NCBI GenBank assembly: GCA_038093515.1
Contig: JBBPSI010000233.1
Coordinates: 1-37,075 of the forward strand
Length of the DNA: 37,075 bases
Direction: 5' to 3'
Source: Butyriboletus loyo
Taxonomy: Eukaryota; Basidiomycota; Agaricomycetes; Boletales; Boletaceae
The notes below the pieces were generated by a model. It did not search any database, was not told the origin of the DNA, and saw nothing but the letters and a program-made list of their open reading frames with translations. Position numbers and translations under genes: made by a program. Below are positions 1 through 11,799 of this stretch, piece after piece. The first letter of the stretch is position 1. Each line of letters begins with the position of its first letter.

Positions 1-1529
1 TCGGCGTGAAAAGCGAAAAGCGATGAAGACCTCCCCACACATTGACAACCTGCACGGGAAATCTCGGATCTAAGCAATGCTTTTGCATATATGCATATGT
101 ATCCCGAGCTGAGCGCCCCCCCATGATCCTGTCCAAACTCATTACCGGTCGCGGATCAAAACCGCCAACACAGCACATACACATACTTGCATAGCGGAAG
201 TACCTGGGTGTGCACGTATGCATATGTCAAGCCCGAGCGCGGGCCCGCTCCGGAGCTGCGGCGCTCGGATGTTCCTTAGGACGGTCCGAGAGGCCCGGCA
301 TATACATGTACATGGGAGATACATATCTGTCTATCTATTTAACAGGAACGGAACGGCTGATTGACACGGTACCGGAGTGCATCGCCTTCACGGATCCGTG
401 TGTGTCATGTAGATATCATATGTACGAGCACATTATCCTCTGCCGCGTCGCTCCGCATGCACGAGGGACTGCATCGCATCGTGTATCATACAGCGTCGCC
501 GTCAATCGTACCATTTAAATAAATAAAACATAGACGGAACCGAGACGCCTCGTGCTCGTGCTTGTACTGACCCTGGACGGACGCACACTGTGCCGAGCTG
601 AACGGCCCGTATCGACAGCGGTGTGTGGTCCCCGATTCGGAAATAAGATCCAAAGTAAAGATGTGGATGTGAAGCTTTGAAGTTTGATACGACAGTTTTC
701 GGTTTCGATCGGTCGAGTTTTCTTTTGCTTTCACTTTTACTTTTACTTTTTACTTTTTACTTTTTTTTAAGTTTGATGAAATCGATCAAGGAAAGAAAAA
801 AATAAAAGAAATAAACGGAGTTTAGACGTGGAACGGGTCTATGGAATGGTCCCGCTCGGAGTTATCACTGCCCCCCATAATGGAATCGCTGTACAAGCGA
901 ATCTACGGCGAGGGACAGCATCGCGTGCGACGAGCACGTACGATCGAGACATGGCAGACACGGCGAGAGAGAGATCATGCGAGCCATGCACGCGGGTGGG
1001 ATCATGTTCATGTCGGGCCGATATGGCGATGGGCCATCATATCATCATATCATATATCGTACGACGGTGAGTATGTACAGTCAACGGTCGTCGGTGGTTA
1101 GGTGTCCTAAACGGTAAACGGTGGGTACATACATACCCGTAGAGAGGTAGGTAGCTGGTGCCTTCCGCTTCTCGGGCTGTAAACCTAAATTACCAAGTCG
1201 CCAAATCAGGTACACTGGTACTACTTTGGGGTGTCGCGCGGTCGAATCGTCGATGCTGACCGACCCGGGCGAGGGGCGGCGTCGGAGGAAAAGAAGGTGA
1301 TCGCGGAAGAGGCCGTCAAGTGTTCCTTTTCGTAGTTCGGCACTGCGGGTTCCATCGCTCCAGTTGTGATGTCGTCGGGAACGCGCGTGTACCTCAAAGG
1401 CGCAAGGTCCAAGCGAGTCGCGCCCAGACGTCGTGGGTATCGTATATACAAAAACAAACGGGACCGCCTCGCTCATGGAAAGTAGGGAAATAAATAACGT
1501 CTAAAGATGGTTCGGAGGAGGGATCCGTC
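1..1529. other. No gene recognised
   Basis: I see no convincing coding region on either strand. Short open frames here have no recognisable motif and no consistent splice pattern. A pyrimidine-rich stretch near 727-770 repeats a CTTTTA-like unit. The right end may hold eroded C-terminal sequence of the P450 relic that follows. Confidence 0.5.
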
Positions 1530-2910
1530 GTACTCGGCGCCCTCGTCCGCCGCACGAGTCGGAGACCATACCCAACGTCATCAGAACGTTCGCCTAGAAA
1601 ACACGTTCTCGCCATTCATCCACGCTCTCTGCTTGCCCGTTTGGGCGCTGCGCCAACAAGGGTTCGACCCGCCAGTCACGGAGTAGATGTGCGAGGAAAC
1701 ACACGGCTTCTGTCGTGGAGTACTCGCGGCCGATACAGGCACGAGGACCTGACGTTTTAAATATGGGAAGTCATGTCCATCGATGCCAACGTCTTCGGTT
1801 CATTGGTGTCAGAGACGTCGAGGACCACGTCATGCCTAGCTTCGCGGGGGACTGTCGTCCCGGGAGCTACGGTGCTCCATGTCAAATTCAGAGAAACGTC
1901 GTTGATGAACCTGATCGAACGACTTGTGGAACATTCGAATAGTTTCGTAGTACGCGACGACTAAGGAAAGGATCCAGAATTCACGCACTTTGTGAAACAA
2001 GTTCGTCCTGGATATCGAGATCGATCCAGAGCCAGGAACGCAAGGGTTATTGCCAAAGCATGGGCCGTCGTATCTAAACCCAGGTATGCGATCGGAACAA
2101 AATTAGGTAGACCAGAAAAGTGTGCATACCGTGACCAGCATACAGGAGCGTCCCCGGTCTAGGGCGAAGAAAAAAGAAAGAGGGCATGTCATCACTCCCC
2201 CGCTCCCGCCTCTTTCCGACAGAGAAGAAAGCGCTTACCGATTCATCGTCAATGAGGGTCCTCTCGCCTCCAGTATTTTCCTTGCACGAATCAAAAGTGA
2301 GAAGAGATCGTTCGATCCGGGGTTAACGCAAATGTTCCCGTTGGCTGCTTCGGATCGCATGGTCTCTCGTACGATATCGACTTGGGACCGCATGAATACG
2401 CACAAAGCGCAAGGTATCGTAGTAGGCTCCGAGTCGACGGATGTCACGCGTCACGTCGGACCCTACAGTGATCGTCAGAAAACGAGCGCGCTTCACGATT
2501 TCGAGACGTGCTTCGGACCCTCCGAACGGCAGCTTCAACCCCTTCCTGAGGCTGTTTTCGCCGTGATCGTGATGTCGAAGCTTTCCTTTCTTGCACGGCG
2601 AGTTCGTCGCCTTTACTAGTAGGTGGCTGAGACCACCTTGAACGTGACGAAATCGATACTGGGCACCTCGATGACGGCTTTCGAGGCCAGCCTTGCGCGG
2701 TCGTCATTTCCGCATAGAGTTTGCGCGCAGCGTCCCAATATATTGGCATACGCATACCTTTGAGTTCAACGACGACTCGGCATCGTTCACCCGTCGCACT
2801 TGCCAGATATCTAGTTCCGTCTACGTACGTGCGTGGAGTCGTCGTTAAATGCTCGAGTAGACAGACATCTTTCGGTGTTTTCGCCGTTGCCAGTCACTGT
2901 CCGGCGACGC
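1530..2910 (-). pseudogene. Broken cytochrome P450
   Basis: Landmarks of a microsomal fungal P450 occur in the correct order but in different frames. Near 2868-2900 there is a C-helix-like WQRRKHRKM, followed by AFNDD. Near 2640-2750 lies YWDAARKLYAEM and a second segment matching the region after the C-helix. At 2235-2330 there is DLFSLL, typical of the stretch before the I-helix. The K-helix motif YYETIRMF, with ExxR, sits near 1930-1950. The heme loop SGPRACIGRE has its cysteine codon at 1735-1737 and is followed by TTEAVCFLAHLLRDW. A stop interrupts the C-terminal stretch just after WRERVF near 1587-1600. The I-helix oxygen-binding motif was not found. Frame changes and the stop argue for a dead gene. 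It lies downstream of, and in the same orientation as, an intact P450 of a different type. Seen: the motifs. Inferred: a single decayed gene. Confidence 0.75.
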
Positions 2911-3367
2911 GGATGAGGTGAGCTAGATCTGACTCGAAACAGGCTCACGAGAAAGGACCTTTAAAGGCCGTGGACCTGTCAACCGCGTCCAAACCCTCCC
3001 AACAGAACCCGCTTTCCAGCTTCCAGGGACCGAGCGAATATCGTCATCTGCCAGGAGGCGATGTAACATAGCATGTCTAACTGGCCTCGTTGTATACAGC
3101 TACCATACTCATCGGGAGCGCCTTGTGGACATACAAGACTCGATAAATAAACCCGAGGGCACTGTCATGGTAGCAACAACAGGAACCGAGAGCAAATGTA
3201 ATATATGCTTTGATTGACAACTAACTACACCAAGAACAGAAATCAAGGGGTGAGAAACATGTCAACTATACCCCTGAGCCAGCACATGCAGTTTCGGACA
3301 TGTCCAGGCATTCGTGGTCCTGAGATCCAAGGCGTTCTGGTGATAACCAATCTGACATCCAGAAACC
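2911..3367. other. Intergenic, possibly eroded P450 N-terminus
   Basis: Nothing can be assigned with confidence. This stretch may hold the eroded N-terminal part of the P450 relic to its left, but no membrane anchor or proline-rich hinge is readable. It also contains the 3' flank of the intact P450. Confidence 0.4.
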
Positions 3368-5490
3368 TCAAGCAACCCTCCTCCTGAGCATGATTCGAGC
3401 GGTAGGGTTGGCTGCCACCGAGGTGCCAATCCGCAGATTCCGTGGACGAGTCGCATCGTCCTCCAGTTTGACATCATACGAGACAACGAGATGAGCTAGC
3501 ATAGTATTAACCACGCTTGCGGCGAGGAACCGACCGGGACTGCAGAAAAAGACATGCTCACGAATCAAGTGCTCGGACAGTGGGGGGAGCGCTCACCATG
3601 CGTGTCTGCCGTACCCGAACACCAAGTACTCAGGGCTAGTCGTAGAGAACTGGTGTGTGACGTCGAGAGCGTCTTCGGTACGCATCTTGGCAAATCGGAA
3701 GGGATCGAACACCTTTGCGTCTTCATAGAATTCGTCGTCGTTGTGCATCAGTTGGCTGGCCATCGAAACGAATGTCCCTTTCGGTATGGTGGTTCCGTCA
3801 GAAAACGTGACGTCCTTCATGGCCTTCCGCACCATGTTCACTGGTAACGAAAGCGATGAGCTTGACTGCACATGAGTGTGCACCATGCTTACCAAGAGCC
3901 ACCCCTTGCATACGTTGACTCTCTTTCGTGAAACTGTCGATTTTGCGCATCTTTTCTACCGCAGCGTTCGACCAGCCTTCCTCCTGGACGATCGACTCCA
4001 CTTCTTCACGAAGAGGTTGGATGTACTGAGGATTGGCTGCCAGATCATATACAGCTTGAGTAAAAGTCTGAAGAGAACTGCTGTCAAGCGTTGTATCCTG
4101 CTATTCACGTCCAACCTACATTGGAGGATGTCTAAGGCACAAACAAGCTAGGTCAGCACCGAGAGCCAAGAGACAAAGTAGCCACCTACATGAATAGCAG
4201 CAAAATTGATGGCCAAAATACGCGAAGTTAGGTTGGTTACGTCGCGTTGAGAACCCGCTGATCCTTCCATTAACCAAGACAAAAGATCGTTCTACCAAGG
4301 TATTGGTGAGTTGTCGTTACAGCGACAATGAGAACAGCCCACAGGTTTATCGTCCCATGACGTGCCATACTCTTCAAGTTGCTGCCGTCGCGCCTCGATG
4401 ATCGGAGAAAGGTGCTTCACACCACGCCTGGTGCTTCGAGCAGTATTCGTCATAAACCGTGCCACAAGCCTGGCGAGAAGTCAGGAGCTGGGTTACAGCA
4501 CGAAAGCGACTATGACTTACGGAGCCATAATATTAGGAAAGAGGTTGATTATAGCCGCCCCTTTGACGACGTCCAGGGTAAACTGTATATTGAGATCCAC
4601 CCAGTCGGGATCACGGCCTAACGAATACAGGATAAACAAACTTATAACGGACGGAAGTGGTGACATACATAGAGGGAGACCAACGAACACCCTGTTGCTA
4701 GTCCTGCTGATAATCTGTTGGATGGTGCTGAGTGCAGGGACACTCTTCCACTCTAATTGTTTGTGACTTGAGCGAAGTGCTGAGAGTAGCGATAGAGAAC
4801 CTCGACTTACCATGACCTTGAAGATTCAATGTATCGTCAAAAGCCGTGACGATCTCATCTCTCATGTCGGCATACAAGGCTCCGGGGTTACGAGCGAGTC
4901 TCGAGCGGACAATCGCAATGTGGTATGGATTATAGTGAGTATCGTGTCCTAGCGTGTATTCCACCTTCAGCATCTGTTGCATCTTCGGTCAGGCTGATTC
5001 CGAGGAGAGAAAACGTATGCTTACGTCGGCTGTAGCTTCCAAGAAGCTCAATTCATCGTCGCGAAATCTGCGAAATTCTTCCACATGCTCATGACTGCTA
5101 AAAACAACCATCCAGTGGTAGAACGTCGAAACTTTGAATGGAGTGCCCTTGTACTACGGTCATCATGCATGTATGTCAGCATTGTAACAATGTCGGGCGG
5201 CGAACGCACTTTATCGTAACCTTCCTGGATAACATCGGCGGCATTGATGAGAAACTTGATACCAGCCCACCATGATCCTAGCCGTGTATTCGACCCAACC
5301 GTTGGGATCTTGTCGAGCTGGGTACGGATCGTGAGCCGGAGGATGAGAGTCGTTAAGCATATGCTACACTCACGTTTGGACTACTGGACGACCTCGACAT
5401 TGAAATCAAGGTAACGGCAGCGATGACAGCCGTCATGCAGAAAGCCACACCTGAGATATGGTCTGACAGCTCTTGGATTTGGAGTTGCAT
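3368..5490 (-). CDS. Cytochrome P450 monooxygenase, ent-kaurene oxidase-like
   Basis: A heme-thiolate monooxygenase, probably anchored in the ER. I rebuilt 12 exons (5490-5374, 5317-5210, 5153-5025, 4982-4811, 4752-4669, 4617-4521, 4469-4343, 4291-4190, 4131-4120, 4067-3893, 3840-3597, 3539-3368), which join in frame to 512 residues, a normal P450 length. The start gives a hydrophobic N-terminal anchor (VAFCMTAVIAAVTLI). Family features are the EYTLG..HYNPYH region, RTSNRVFVGLPLCRDPDW, the I-helix ILAINFAAIHTSSNTF, the KESQR ExxR helix, the PFRF segment and the heme motif FGYGRHACPGRF, whose cysteine codon is split by an intron. The layout matches the kaurene-oxidase-like group that is expanded in basidiomycetes (CYP512-like). 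The substrate cannot be read from sequence; terpenoids or sterols are a guess. The TSSN part of the I-helix is its own 12-base exon. The gene is intact, unlike the P450 relic downstream. Confidence 0.93.
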
Positions 5491-6214
5491 TAGAAAACAG
5501 TGTGAAGGGTGTGTTGTCCACTCCGGATGCGAAAGTCAAAGAGCAGACGAACGAACGGTACTAATGAGCGCAGTTACATCGCCTTTTATTCCCTTGGCGA
5601 TTATATAGCGCAGACGCAGTGCTGAGTTGATCTGTGATTGGACGACTGCCCACCCAAGATTTGGTTGTCGTTAAGTTGACAGATCACTGATGGCTACTTA
5701 CCAAGTACGTGCTGTGCATATTCCACGTGAAACACGTCCAGCCAGTCGTACATTCCTGCATGCGCTGGGAACTCGTGTCGTTCGCCCTGATGGGAATCAA
5801 AGATGGAACGTCTCTTTGTGATGAAACGTGTCCCTTCTTGGTGCGAAACCTGGGCCAGGCGAGCAAGTTGTTTCACCACTGAAACGCATGTTGGTTACGA
5901 CCCATTTTTCTTTGGGTAAGACCCTGCTCAATGGCCTCCTGCATTCGACGCCCCATGCTACCTCGCTCAGTAACTTCTGGTTCCGCAATGGTTCCGCCGC
6001 ATGTTCCTCGTCCTCACGTTCTTTTCTTCCACGACAGTGCGATTTGGCATTGAATCCTTCTTGAACGAGTATTTATTCCAGCGGGAGGAAGGTGGGTGGA
6101 TGGCGATGCCGGACAATGGATGGCACAGGAAGACAGGGGCCGAAGCGCCGATGCATGATGCATGATGAGTCAGCTGGTGATTCAATTCTTCAAACTCGAG
6201 TCGACTCGGATGGC
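5491..6214. promoter_or_regulatory. Divergent intergenic region, P450 / PIG-H
   Basis: This stretch separates the 5' ends of two oppositely oriented genes, so it should hold both promoters. An AT-rich TATATAA-like patch lies near 5601-5607, upstream of the P450. Minus-strand open frames at about 5694-5990 have no recognisable domain and no consistent start, so I did not call a gene. Confidence 0.4.
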
Positions 6215-7131
6215 ATGCGCCGAACCCGCCCCTTGCCCGACACACACCCCGAATTCACCGTCCTCCACTGGCAAGAGTTCACCGAATATCGAGTCGAGCA
6301 TTGGCGGTTGGCGCGTGATGGGAGCGGGCGGGTCGTGCGTGGGACGTGCGTCTGGTCCTGGGTCGACGCGTGCGTGTTGGCAGTGGCGGCGTTGGTCGGT
6401 TTAGCGCGGTTCGAGGTATGTCTCTCTGTCTCTCTGTCCGTCGTCTCTTTTTTTTTTTGTGTGTGTGTGCGGACTGTGGACTGTGGACCGCGCGGGGACT
6501 GATGTTCGTTCTGTTGGTGGTGTAGGTCAACGTTCCTGTCCCCGTCTTCGTCCCCCGTCCCTCTTCTCGTCCCGTTCTAGTCATTGGAATCGGGATCGGG
6601 GTCGTACTGACATGGCTCGTCTGGGCCCGCTGCACCCAAGTTCTCCACGGTACGTCCGCCGTCCTCCCTCTCTTTTCCATCCCCCATCCCCCCATCCCTG
6701 ACTCCAACTCACAGAATCCCTCCTCGTCTTCCCCACCCTCGGCATCCAACTCGAAACTCACCTCGGTCACCCCCTTCTCCCCCCCATCTCCACCACACAC
6801 CACTTTATCCCACTCTCCGTGCTCGAAGACGTCGTCATACATGAAGGCTTTCGGAGGTGGGACGTGAGGTATTATCTGGCTGCGTTGCATCGCAAAGGGA
6901 CGTCCGACGCGTCCGACGCATCAAAGAGTGGGGTGGTAGAGGTTCGGGTCGCGTTCGAGGTACGTCCCCCTCATTCAAGTGGGATGGATGGCTTCACGCT
7001 CAACAAACGCCAACCTACATACACACACTCAGAACGTCCTCCCCTACTTTCCGGTCCTCAAAGCAGTCTATCTCGGCGTCCAACAGACGCTTTTTCCACC
7101 ACCCACCCGGGTCATGGAGACGGACGGATGA
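6215..7131 (+). CDS. GPI15: GPI-GlcNAc transferase subunit H (PIG-H / Gpi15)
   Basis: A small subunit of the ER complex that transfers GlcNAc from UDP-GlcNAc to phosphatidylinositol, the first step of GPI-anchor synthesis. Four exons (6215-6415, 6526-6649, 6715-6959, 7033-7131) give 222 residues. The N-terminus carries HPEFTVLHWQEFTEYRVEHW. A hydrophobic hairpin follows (VDACVLAVAALVGLARF, then PVLVIGIGIGVVLTWLVW). The PIG-H domain is clear: ESLLVFPTLGIQLETHLG, then PLSVLEDVVIHEGFRRWDVRYYL, ending NVLPYFPVLKAVYLGVQ. The ATG at 6215 was chosen because it lies just before the conserved start of the family; in-frame ATGs at 6092 and 6155 are alternatives. The first intron carries a T-run followed by a TG microsatellite. 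It is divergent from the P450. Confidence 0.9.
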
Positions 7132-7669
7132 TTCAATGGGGTTAGAGCAGTGGATACATACGCTGTATAGATGTAATATACCGTCTAGCTTACGATCCAA
7201 GTCGTCCTGCATGCTAAGATCCATATATCCTTGATGCACAACAGTAGGACGAGCATGTATTCTGCCCGCATGCACTTTGCAAGTTGTCAACGTGGCACTA
7301 GCCCGTGGCAAAGCTCACCTCGAAGAATGAAAAAAAAGAGGCCAACGATTGCAATCCCGCTGGGGACGTACTGTACGACCAAACCCTGGCGCGACTCTGC
7401 CACAAGAACATCAGGCCAAAAAAAAATAAGAAAGCGCTTCTTTCATGATCAACGCATCATCCACCTCTACCTTGGCATGCCTACTCGCTTCTAGTTACAT
7501 TCAAGGAAGAATAAAAGAGGGAGGGAGAGAGAGAGAGCAGAAACATAGCACAACGACCAGGCACACGCCAAGGCATTCCAATTTCTGCAACTGTCGCTCC
7601 TCGACGGTTCGATCTAGTTCTGAACGAAACCTTTGCCAGTGTAACCTTCTGACGAAACGCCTAGAATCG
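7132..7669. other. Intergenic between converging genes
   Basis: This lies between the 3' ends of GPI15 (+) and the Cox5 homologue (-). I see no gene. It contains purine-rich runs, such as the GA repeat near 7519-7540, and presumably both 3' untranslated regions. Confidence 0.5.
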
Positions 7670-8510
7670 TCACGAGTTCATGGGGTTAATGACGACGATG
7701 TGGCGCTCGAAAGGAAGAAGAGACGCACCCGAAAAGGGATCCAATTTCTGCTCGCGCGCACGCTCGTTCGAGGCTTCTTGCCATTCTCGGGTAAGTGTCC
7801 TGGGTGGTGGTGGTGCTATATATAAAAATAACAAGGTTGGTCAATTCAGTTCCGTCCATCAATGAGCATCGACGTGATTGGATAGGACAACGGCAAGGCA
7901 GAGACGAGTGATGGAGGAACGACGAGAGAGAAAACTCACCCCGCATACGAAAAGCATACGAAATCAGACCGGCGACACCAATGAGACCCATCGTGTAAAG
8001 GAAGATTTTGAAGCCATCACCAGGTTGACTGACGGGGGTCCGGGGACCATGGGGGCCAAAAGCGACATAGTAGGCTGTCGTCCGTAGCGCGCCGTGCCGT
8101 GCGATACGATACGACACGCGTCGTGCATCAATCGGACATAGGTCGTTTTCGGCACCGCGCAGTCACAACATGGAGAACAAATAACAAAAACGATGAGTAC
8201 CGCGTCCAAAAAAGTAAAAAGAACGACAGAGAGAGAAATCAAAAAAAAAATGCCGACACACACCCGCCTTTTTCTCATCCAGCGACAATGTCTTCCAATC
8301 CTTTTTCTGAATCTCCTCGAGCTGTCCCTGTACCGTCGCTTGGTCGGCCTTGGGCAGTTTTTCCCATTGGGCCTCGACGTTGCTCAGTGGGATCAGCGAG
8401 GATGTGTTCGCTCTCGCACTCGTAGTCGAGGCCGACGCGGCGGGTGCGGCCGTGGTGAGACGACGGAGGGCGAGACGGTGCGTAGGACGCGTTAGACGGA
8501 GAGCTTGCAT
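7670..8510 (-). CDS. COX5: Cytochrome c oxidase subunit IV family (Cox5), mitochondrial
   Basis: A nuclear-encoded subunit of respiratory complex IV in the inner mitochondrial membrane. Three exons (8510-8264, 8074-7940, 7815-7670) join in frame to 175 residues. The start MQALRLTRPTHRLALRRL is an arginine-rich, acid-free presequence. The matrix part has LSNVEAQWEKLPKADQ, then the conserved AYYVAFGPHGPRTPV, whose first codon is split by intron 1. The membrane helix is FLYTMGLIGVAGLISYAF. A PPPPRTLTREWQEASNE segment and REQKLDPFSG close the protein, as in other fungal homologues. An upstream in-frame ATG at 8687 would place an untypical leader before the presequence, so I chose 8510. Confidence 0.93.
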
Positions 8511-8904
8511 GGAACGATCACGACGAGGGCTGCGGAAACTAAAGGAGAGGGGAAGAGAGACGAGGCGCGAGGGTCGTCGAAGTGAGTATTTGACGGAAAT
8601 GAGCGGACGTGGGTAATAAAATCGTTGACCCGTGTGAAAAAAACAGACGGGGTTCGGCCCCAACCGGGTCGATGCGTCCAAGCTCAATGCCTACATGTAT
8701 CAGAGCTGAGATCTAAGAGCGGGGTTCGCGTTCCAGCGTAATATCAATACCAAGGTAACACGGTATGCGAGATGGGACATCAAGAAAGACAATGAAAAGA
8801 ACAGCACACATGGAAAGACGGAAGACACAAAGGGCGTGCAAACGAAACGTATTCAGCAGCTAGCAATACAAGTGCGGGATATCACATGACCACATGATCT
8901 CGCC
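8511..8904. promoter_or_regulatory. Cox5 upstream region / GIS2 3' flank
   Basis: About 390 bases separate the Cox5 start from the stop of the zinc-knuckle gene on the same strand. It should contain the Cox5 promoter. No specific operator was recognised. Confidence 0.4.
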
Positions 8905-10163
8905 TCAAACACCCTCCGCGGCAGCCGGAGCGCCAGGGCAATCGCGAGAAATGTGTCTACCGGGTTTCGTGAGCGAACATATGTTGTATCGACGCGGAGA
9001 CGCACCCCTCTGAGCCACATGTGTAGCAAGCGCGCCTCTGTGGCTGAGGACAATCCCGACTGATGTGTCCCTACAAAGAAAAATCGTTCAACGTCGTTCG
9101 AAGCTCCCACCCGACCAACGTTTGCAACACGTACTATTCCGGAACAGTTGTAACATTTAGACCCTTGGACGCAGTCGCGCGACAAATGGCCTACGCCGCC
9201 ACACGTGTAGCTGATTAAAAAACAGGAAACCATCAAACATGAACCGACTCGATGTGTGGAAAGGGGATGCCGTACCAAGTTTTACCTCCACCGCCAAAAG
9301 TACCGTAGCTTCCGCCGCCATACCCAGAATTGGTAGCACCTTCGGGACACGCGCGCGCAATGTGCCCAATTTTGCCACAACGGTAGCATTCCTGGCCAGA
9401 ACCGCCCGAGAAGCCGCCGCCACTGTAGCCGCCACCAACGTTCTGGTTACAGTCGCGAGACTATGCAAAGGATACCGTCAGCGCTGGTCCGTCGACAAGC
9501 CCACTGACAGCAGAGGAGAAATACGCACGATGTGACCTTCCTGACCACACTTGTAGCAAGATTTGGCCTTGGCTTCCATCGTGCAATCACGTGAAACGTG
9601 GCCCTCCATCCCACCTACACCCCATGACAAAAATCGCCATCAGCCCCACGTCACCACTTGCACGAAATGAAGGAAGCCATACTCACAGTTGTAGCTGAGA
9701 AAACAAGGCGCGACGCATACCAAACAATGAGCGGCTACCCCAAGCCAAGTTGAATTTGAGACCAAACATTACCATGTGGGCGTGCCAGCTTTAGGGCAGT
9801 TGGCAGCTTGATGGCCAACTGACGGCCCCGGTAGTTTTCACGACACAACACGGCCAGGAATCAAATATGATGTCAATGTCATTCATTGGGATGTTTTTTT
9901 TTTTTTTCGCGCGTTGGTTTTCGACGATCACATTGTCATCGGTACGATATGGAAGCAAAAAAGAACACAGCGGTCCACGTCAGCACCGCTCAGCACACAG
10001 AGGAAAGAAAAGAATGTAGATAAAATGGTAGGTTGGGCGAGATTGCTTAGCAGGCATGGCCATCGTCGCCGGCAACGAAAGCTAAGGGAGAAAATGCAAG
10101 ACAAACGACACAAAAACACCACGCACAGCCTCCACAGTTGAAACATCCACGGGCGCCCGACAT
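8905..10163 (-). CDS. GIS2: CCHC zinc-knuckle nucleic-acid binding protein (Gis2/Byr3/CNBP type)
   Basis: A small single-stranded nucleic-acid binding protein. Homologues act in mRNA binding and translation. Eight exons (10163-10127, 9818-9773, 9694-9687, 9614-9529, 9460-9276, 9210-9135, 9070-9006, 8956-8905) give 184 residues with seven CCHC knuckles: CFNCGGFGHQAANC, CYNCGMEGHVSRDC, CYKCGQEGHISRDC, CYRCGKIGHIARAC, CYTCGGVGHLSRDC, CYNCSGIGHISRDC and CYTCGSEGHISRDC. A glycine-rich linker (GGGYSGGGFSGGSG) lies between knuckles 3 and 4, and a second one follows knuckle 4. Exon 3 is only eight bases and completes knuckle 2. Introns repeatedly split the conserved knuckle positions. The start ATG at 10163 gives MSGARGCFNCGG, as expected for the family. 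Confidence 0.95.
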
Positions 10164-10429
10164 TATTAGCCTTGTTCAGAGGAAGAGCCTGAAAAGTGGA
10201 CGTTAGGGGGCGCTAATCGGGGGGCGAGCCCATACACGCGGAAGACGCGCGTGAAGCAAGCTGGTGTTGGACATCGACGGCGACCAAACGTACTTTTTTT
10301 TTCAAGAGGACAAGGTGCAGTGCAGTGGTAGAAAACAACCTCGCGCGCGTTGAAAACGAAGAGGAGAAGGCGAAAAAAAGCTGGGATCACACGGTGTATT
10401 GTACACGTGCTCAACACGTGCCAGTCAGA

Positions 10430-11671
10430 CTACAGTCCCTTGTCTACGTCAGATTTATCCTTATCCTTGCCTTTGCCCTTTTCTCCCTCCTCACTCTTCT
10501 TCGCTTCCCCGCTCGTTGGTTTCTTCTCTTTTTCCTTTTCATCCACCCCCTCCTCCAGCTCAGCACGCCCGATCGTCGCCTTGTTGTCCACCAACGCGTG
10601 CAGCGCAATCACCGCACGCAGCAACGTACTCAAATACACCACCAGCAACTGGTCGTTCGTGCTTGACGTGAAACTTTGCGTCACAACCACATCACTCAGA
10701 TCCGGAAGAAGATTGAGCGCATCCTGGAGGTGGTAAATGATCTGGTGATTGACGGGCATTGTGCCTGCGGCCACGTCCACGAGATAGCTATGTATGTCAC
10801 GTAGCCGAGATTGAAGACCCTGCAACGATGCAAGCTGCTCGCTTACACGTGTGGCAAGGGTCGTCGTCGTCGAGTCTTTAATATCTCGGAGGAGGTGCTC
10901 GACCCCTATTTCCTCGGCTTCTTCTGCTTCTATTGCGGAGGGGACATGCAGGAAGGTTTTACGTGTCTCTGTGCCGTCCTAGGGAAGCGCCATCATTGCA
11001 TGAGCAAACACGACGCGATAAGAGATTCCGTGCGTACGTCTTTGATTTCTTCCACAGCGTAGTAGGCGTCCGTGGGGATCCCGACGGTGTCGGGTCGCAC
11101 GTCGACGATGACCATGACAGGTTTGGCGATATACCGCTTGAACAAGTCGTTTATCTCTTGATCTGATGCTCTGAGCTTGGGTCCCGTGTGATACCATCCG
11201 ATCATGCGTTCTCGGGCTAACCGCGCCATTGCTCAATTCATGCGCTGGATGTGATAGTCTGAACAGGGCGCGACGTACCGTTGACCTTTTTGAACATATC
11301 GTACATGCCCTCGATGTAATTATGGTCGAGGAACCACGTCTTGCTGTCCTTCTCGTCCTCCTCGAAGGGGATACCAAAGGAATTGGCAACGTTGACGGTC
11401 TTGCCGTTGTCTTGCCCTAGTAGGACGCCGATGACCCGTTTTGACGAGTTGCGGGATACAGACCGAGCATGGTGGTCTGTCACGGATAACAGGACGAGCG
11501 GGTGGACGACTGTGAAGAGATCGTGCATAAGACATTGGATCGGTGACGTATGCAGGTCTGTTACTCACCGACGGTGGTGCTGGCGAGTGCTGTTAGCTGT
11601 AGCGACGATCAGCGCTGGGACAAAGAAGGAGGAAAACGGGAGCGAACCTGCTCTGTCGTTGGTGCAACCAT
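10430..11671 (-). CDS. RPN8: 26S proteasome regulatory subunit Rpn8 (PSMD7)
   Basis: A structural subunit of the 19S lid that pairs with the deubiquitinase Rpn11. Five exons (11671-11648, 11596-11569, 11509-11279, 11216-11038, 10978-10430) give 336 residues. The MPN domain begins [17 protein letters not shown] and continues [39 protein letters not shown] and [10 protein letters not shown]. The metal-binding JAMM motif is absent (HTG in place of HxH), as expected for Rpn8 rather than Rpn11. The C-terminal half has [30 protein letters not shown]-like [19 protein letters not shown], and a lysine- and glutamate-rich tail ([15 protein letters not shown]) typical of the family. Confidence 0.96.
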
Positions 11672-11799
11672 GGCAAACGACGGTGCTAAATGCCCTGGGC
11701 GCGTCGAGGACCGGACGCGCGTTGTGTTGACACTTGTTTTGATTTGACCTCGACGGTACACTGGACACAAATACAAATACAACTACCAAGTCCCTCTTC

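Noticed and set aside
727..770. CTTTTA-rich tract as a transposon end
   Set aside because: No inverted repeat, target duplication or coding sequence is found nearby.
2122..2619. 165-codon open frame on +
   Set aside because: It is antisense to P450-like motifs in the relic and has no recognisable domain, so it is a shadow.
5694..5990. Possible small minus-strand gene between the P450 and GPI15
   Set aside because: Two overlapping frames look partly protein-like, but no domain, start or splice chain could be fixed.
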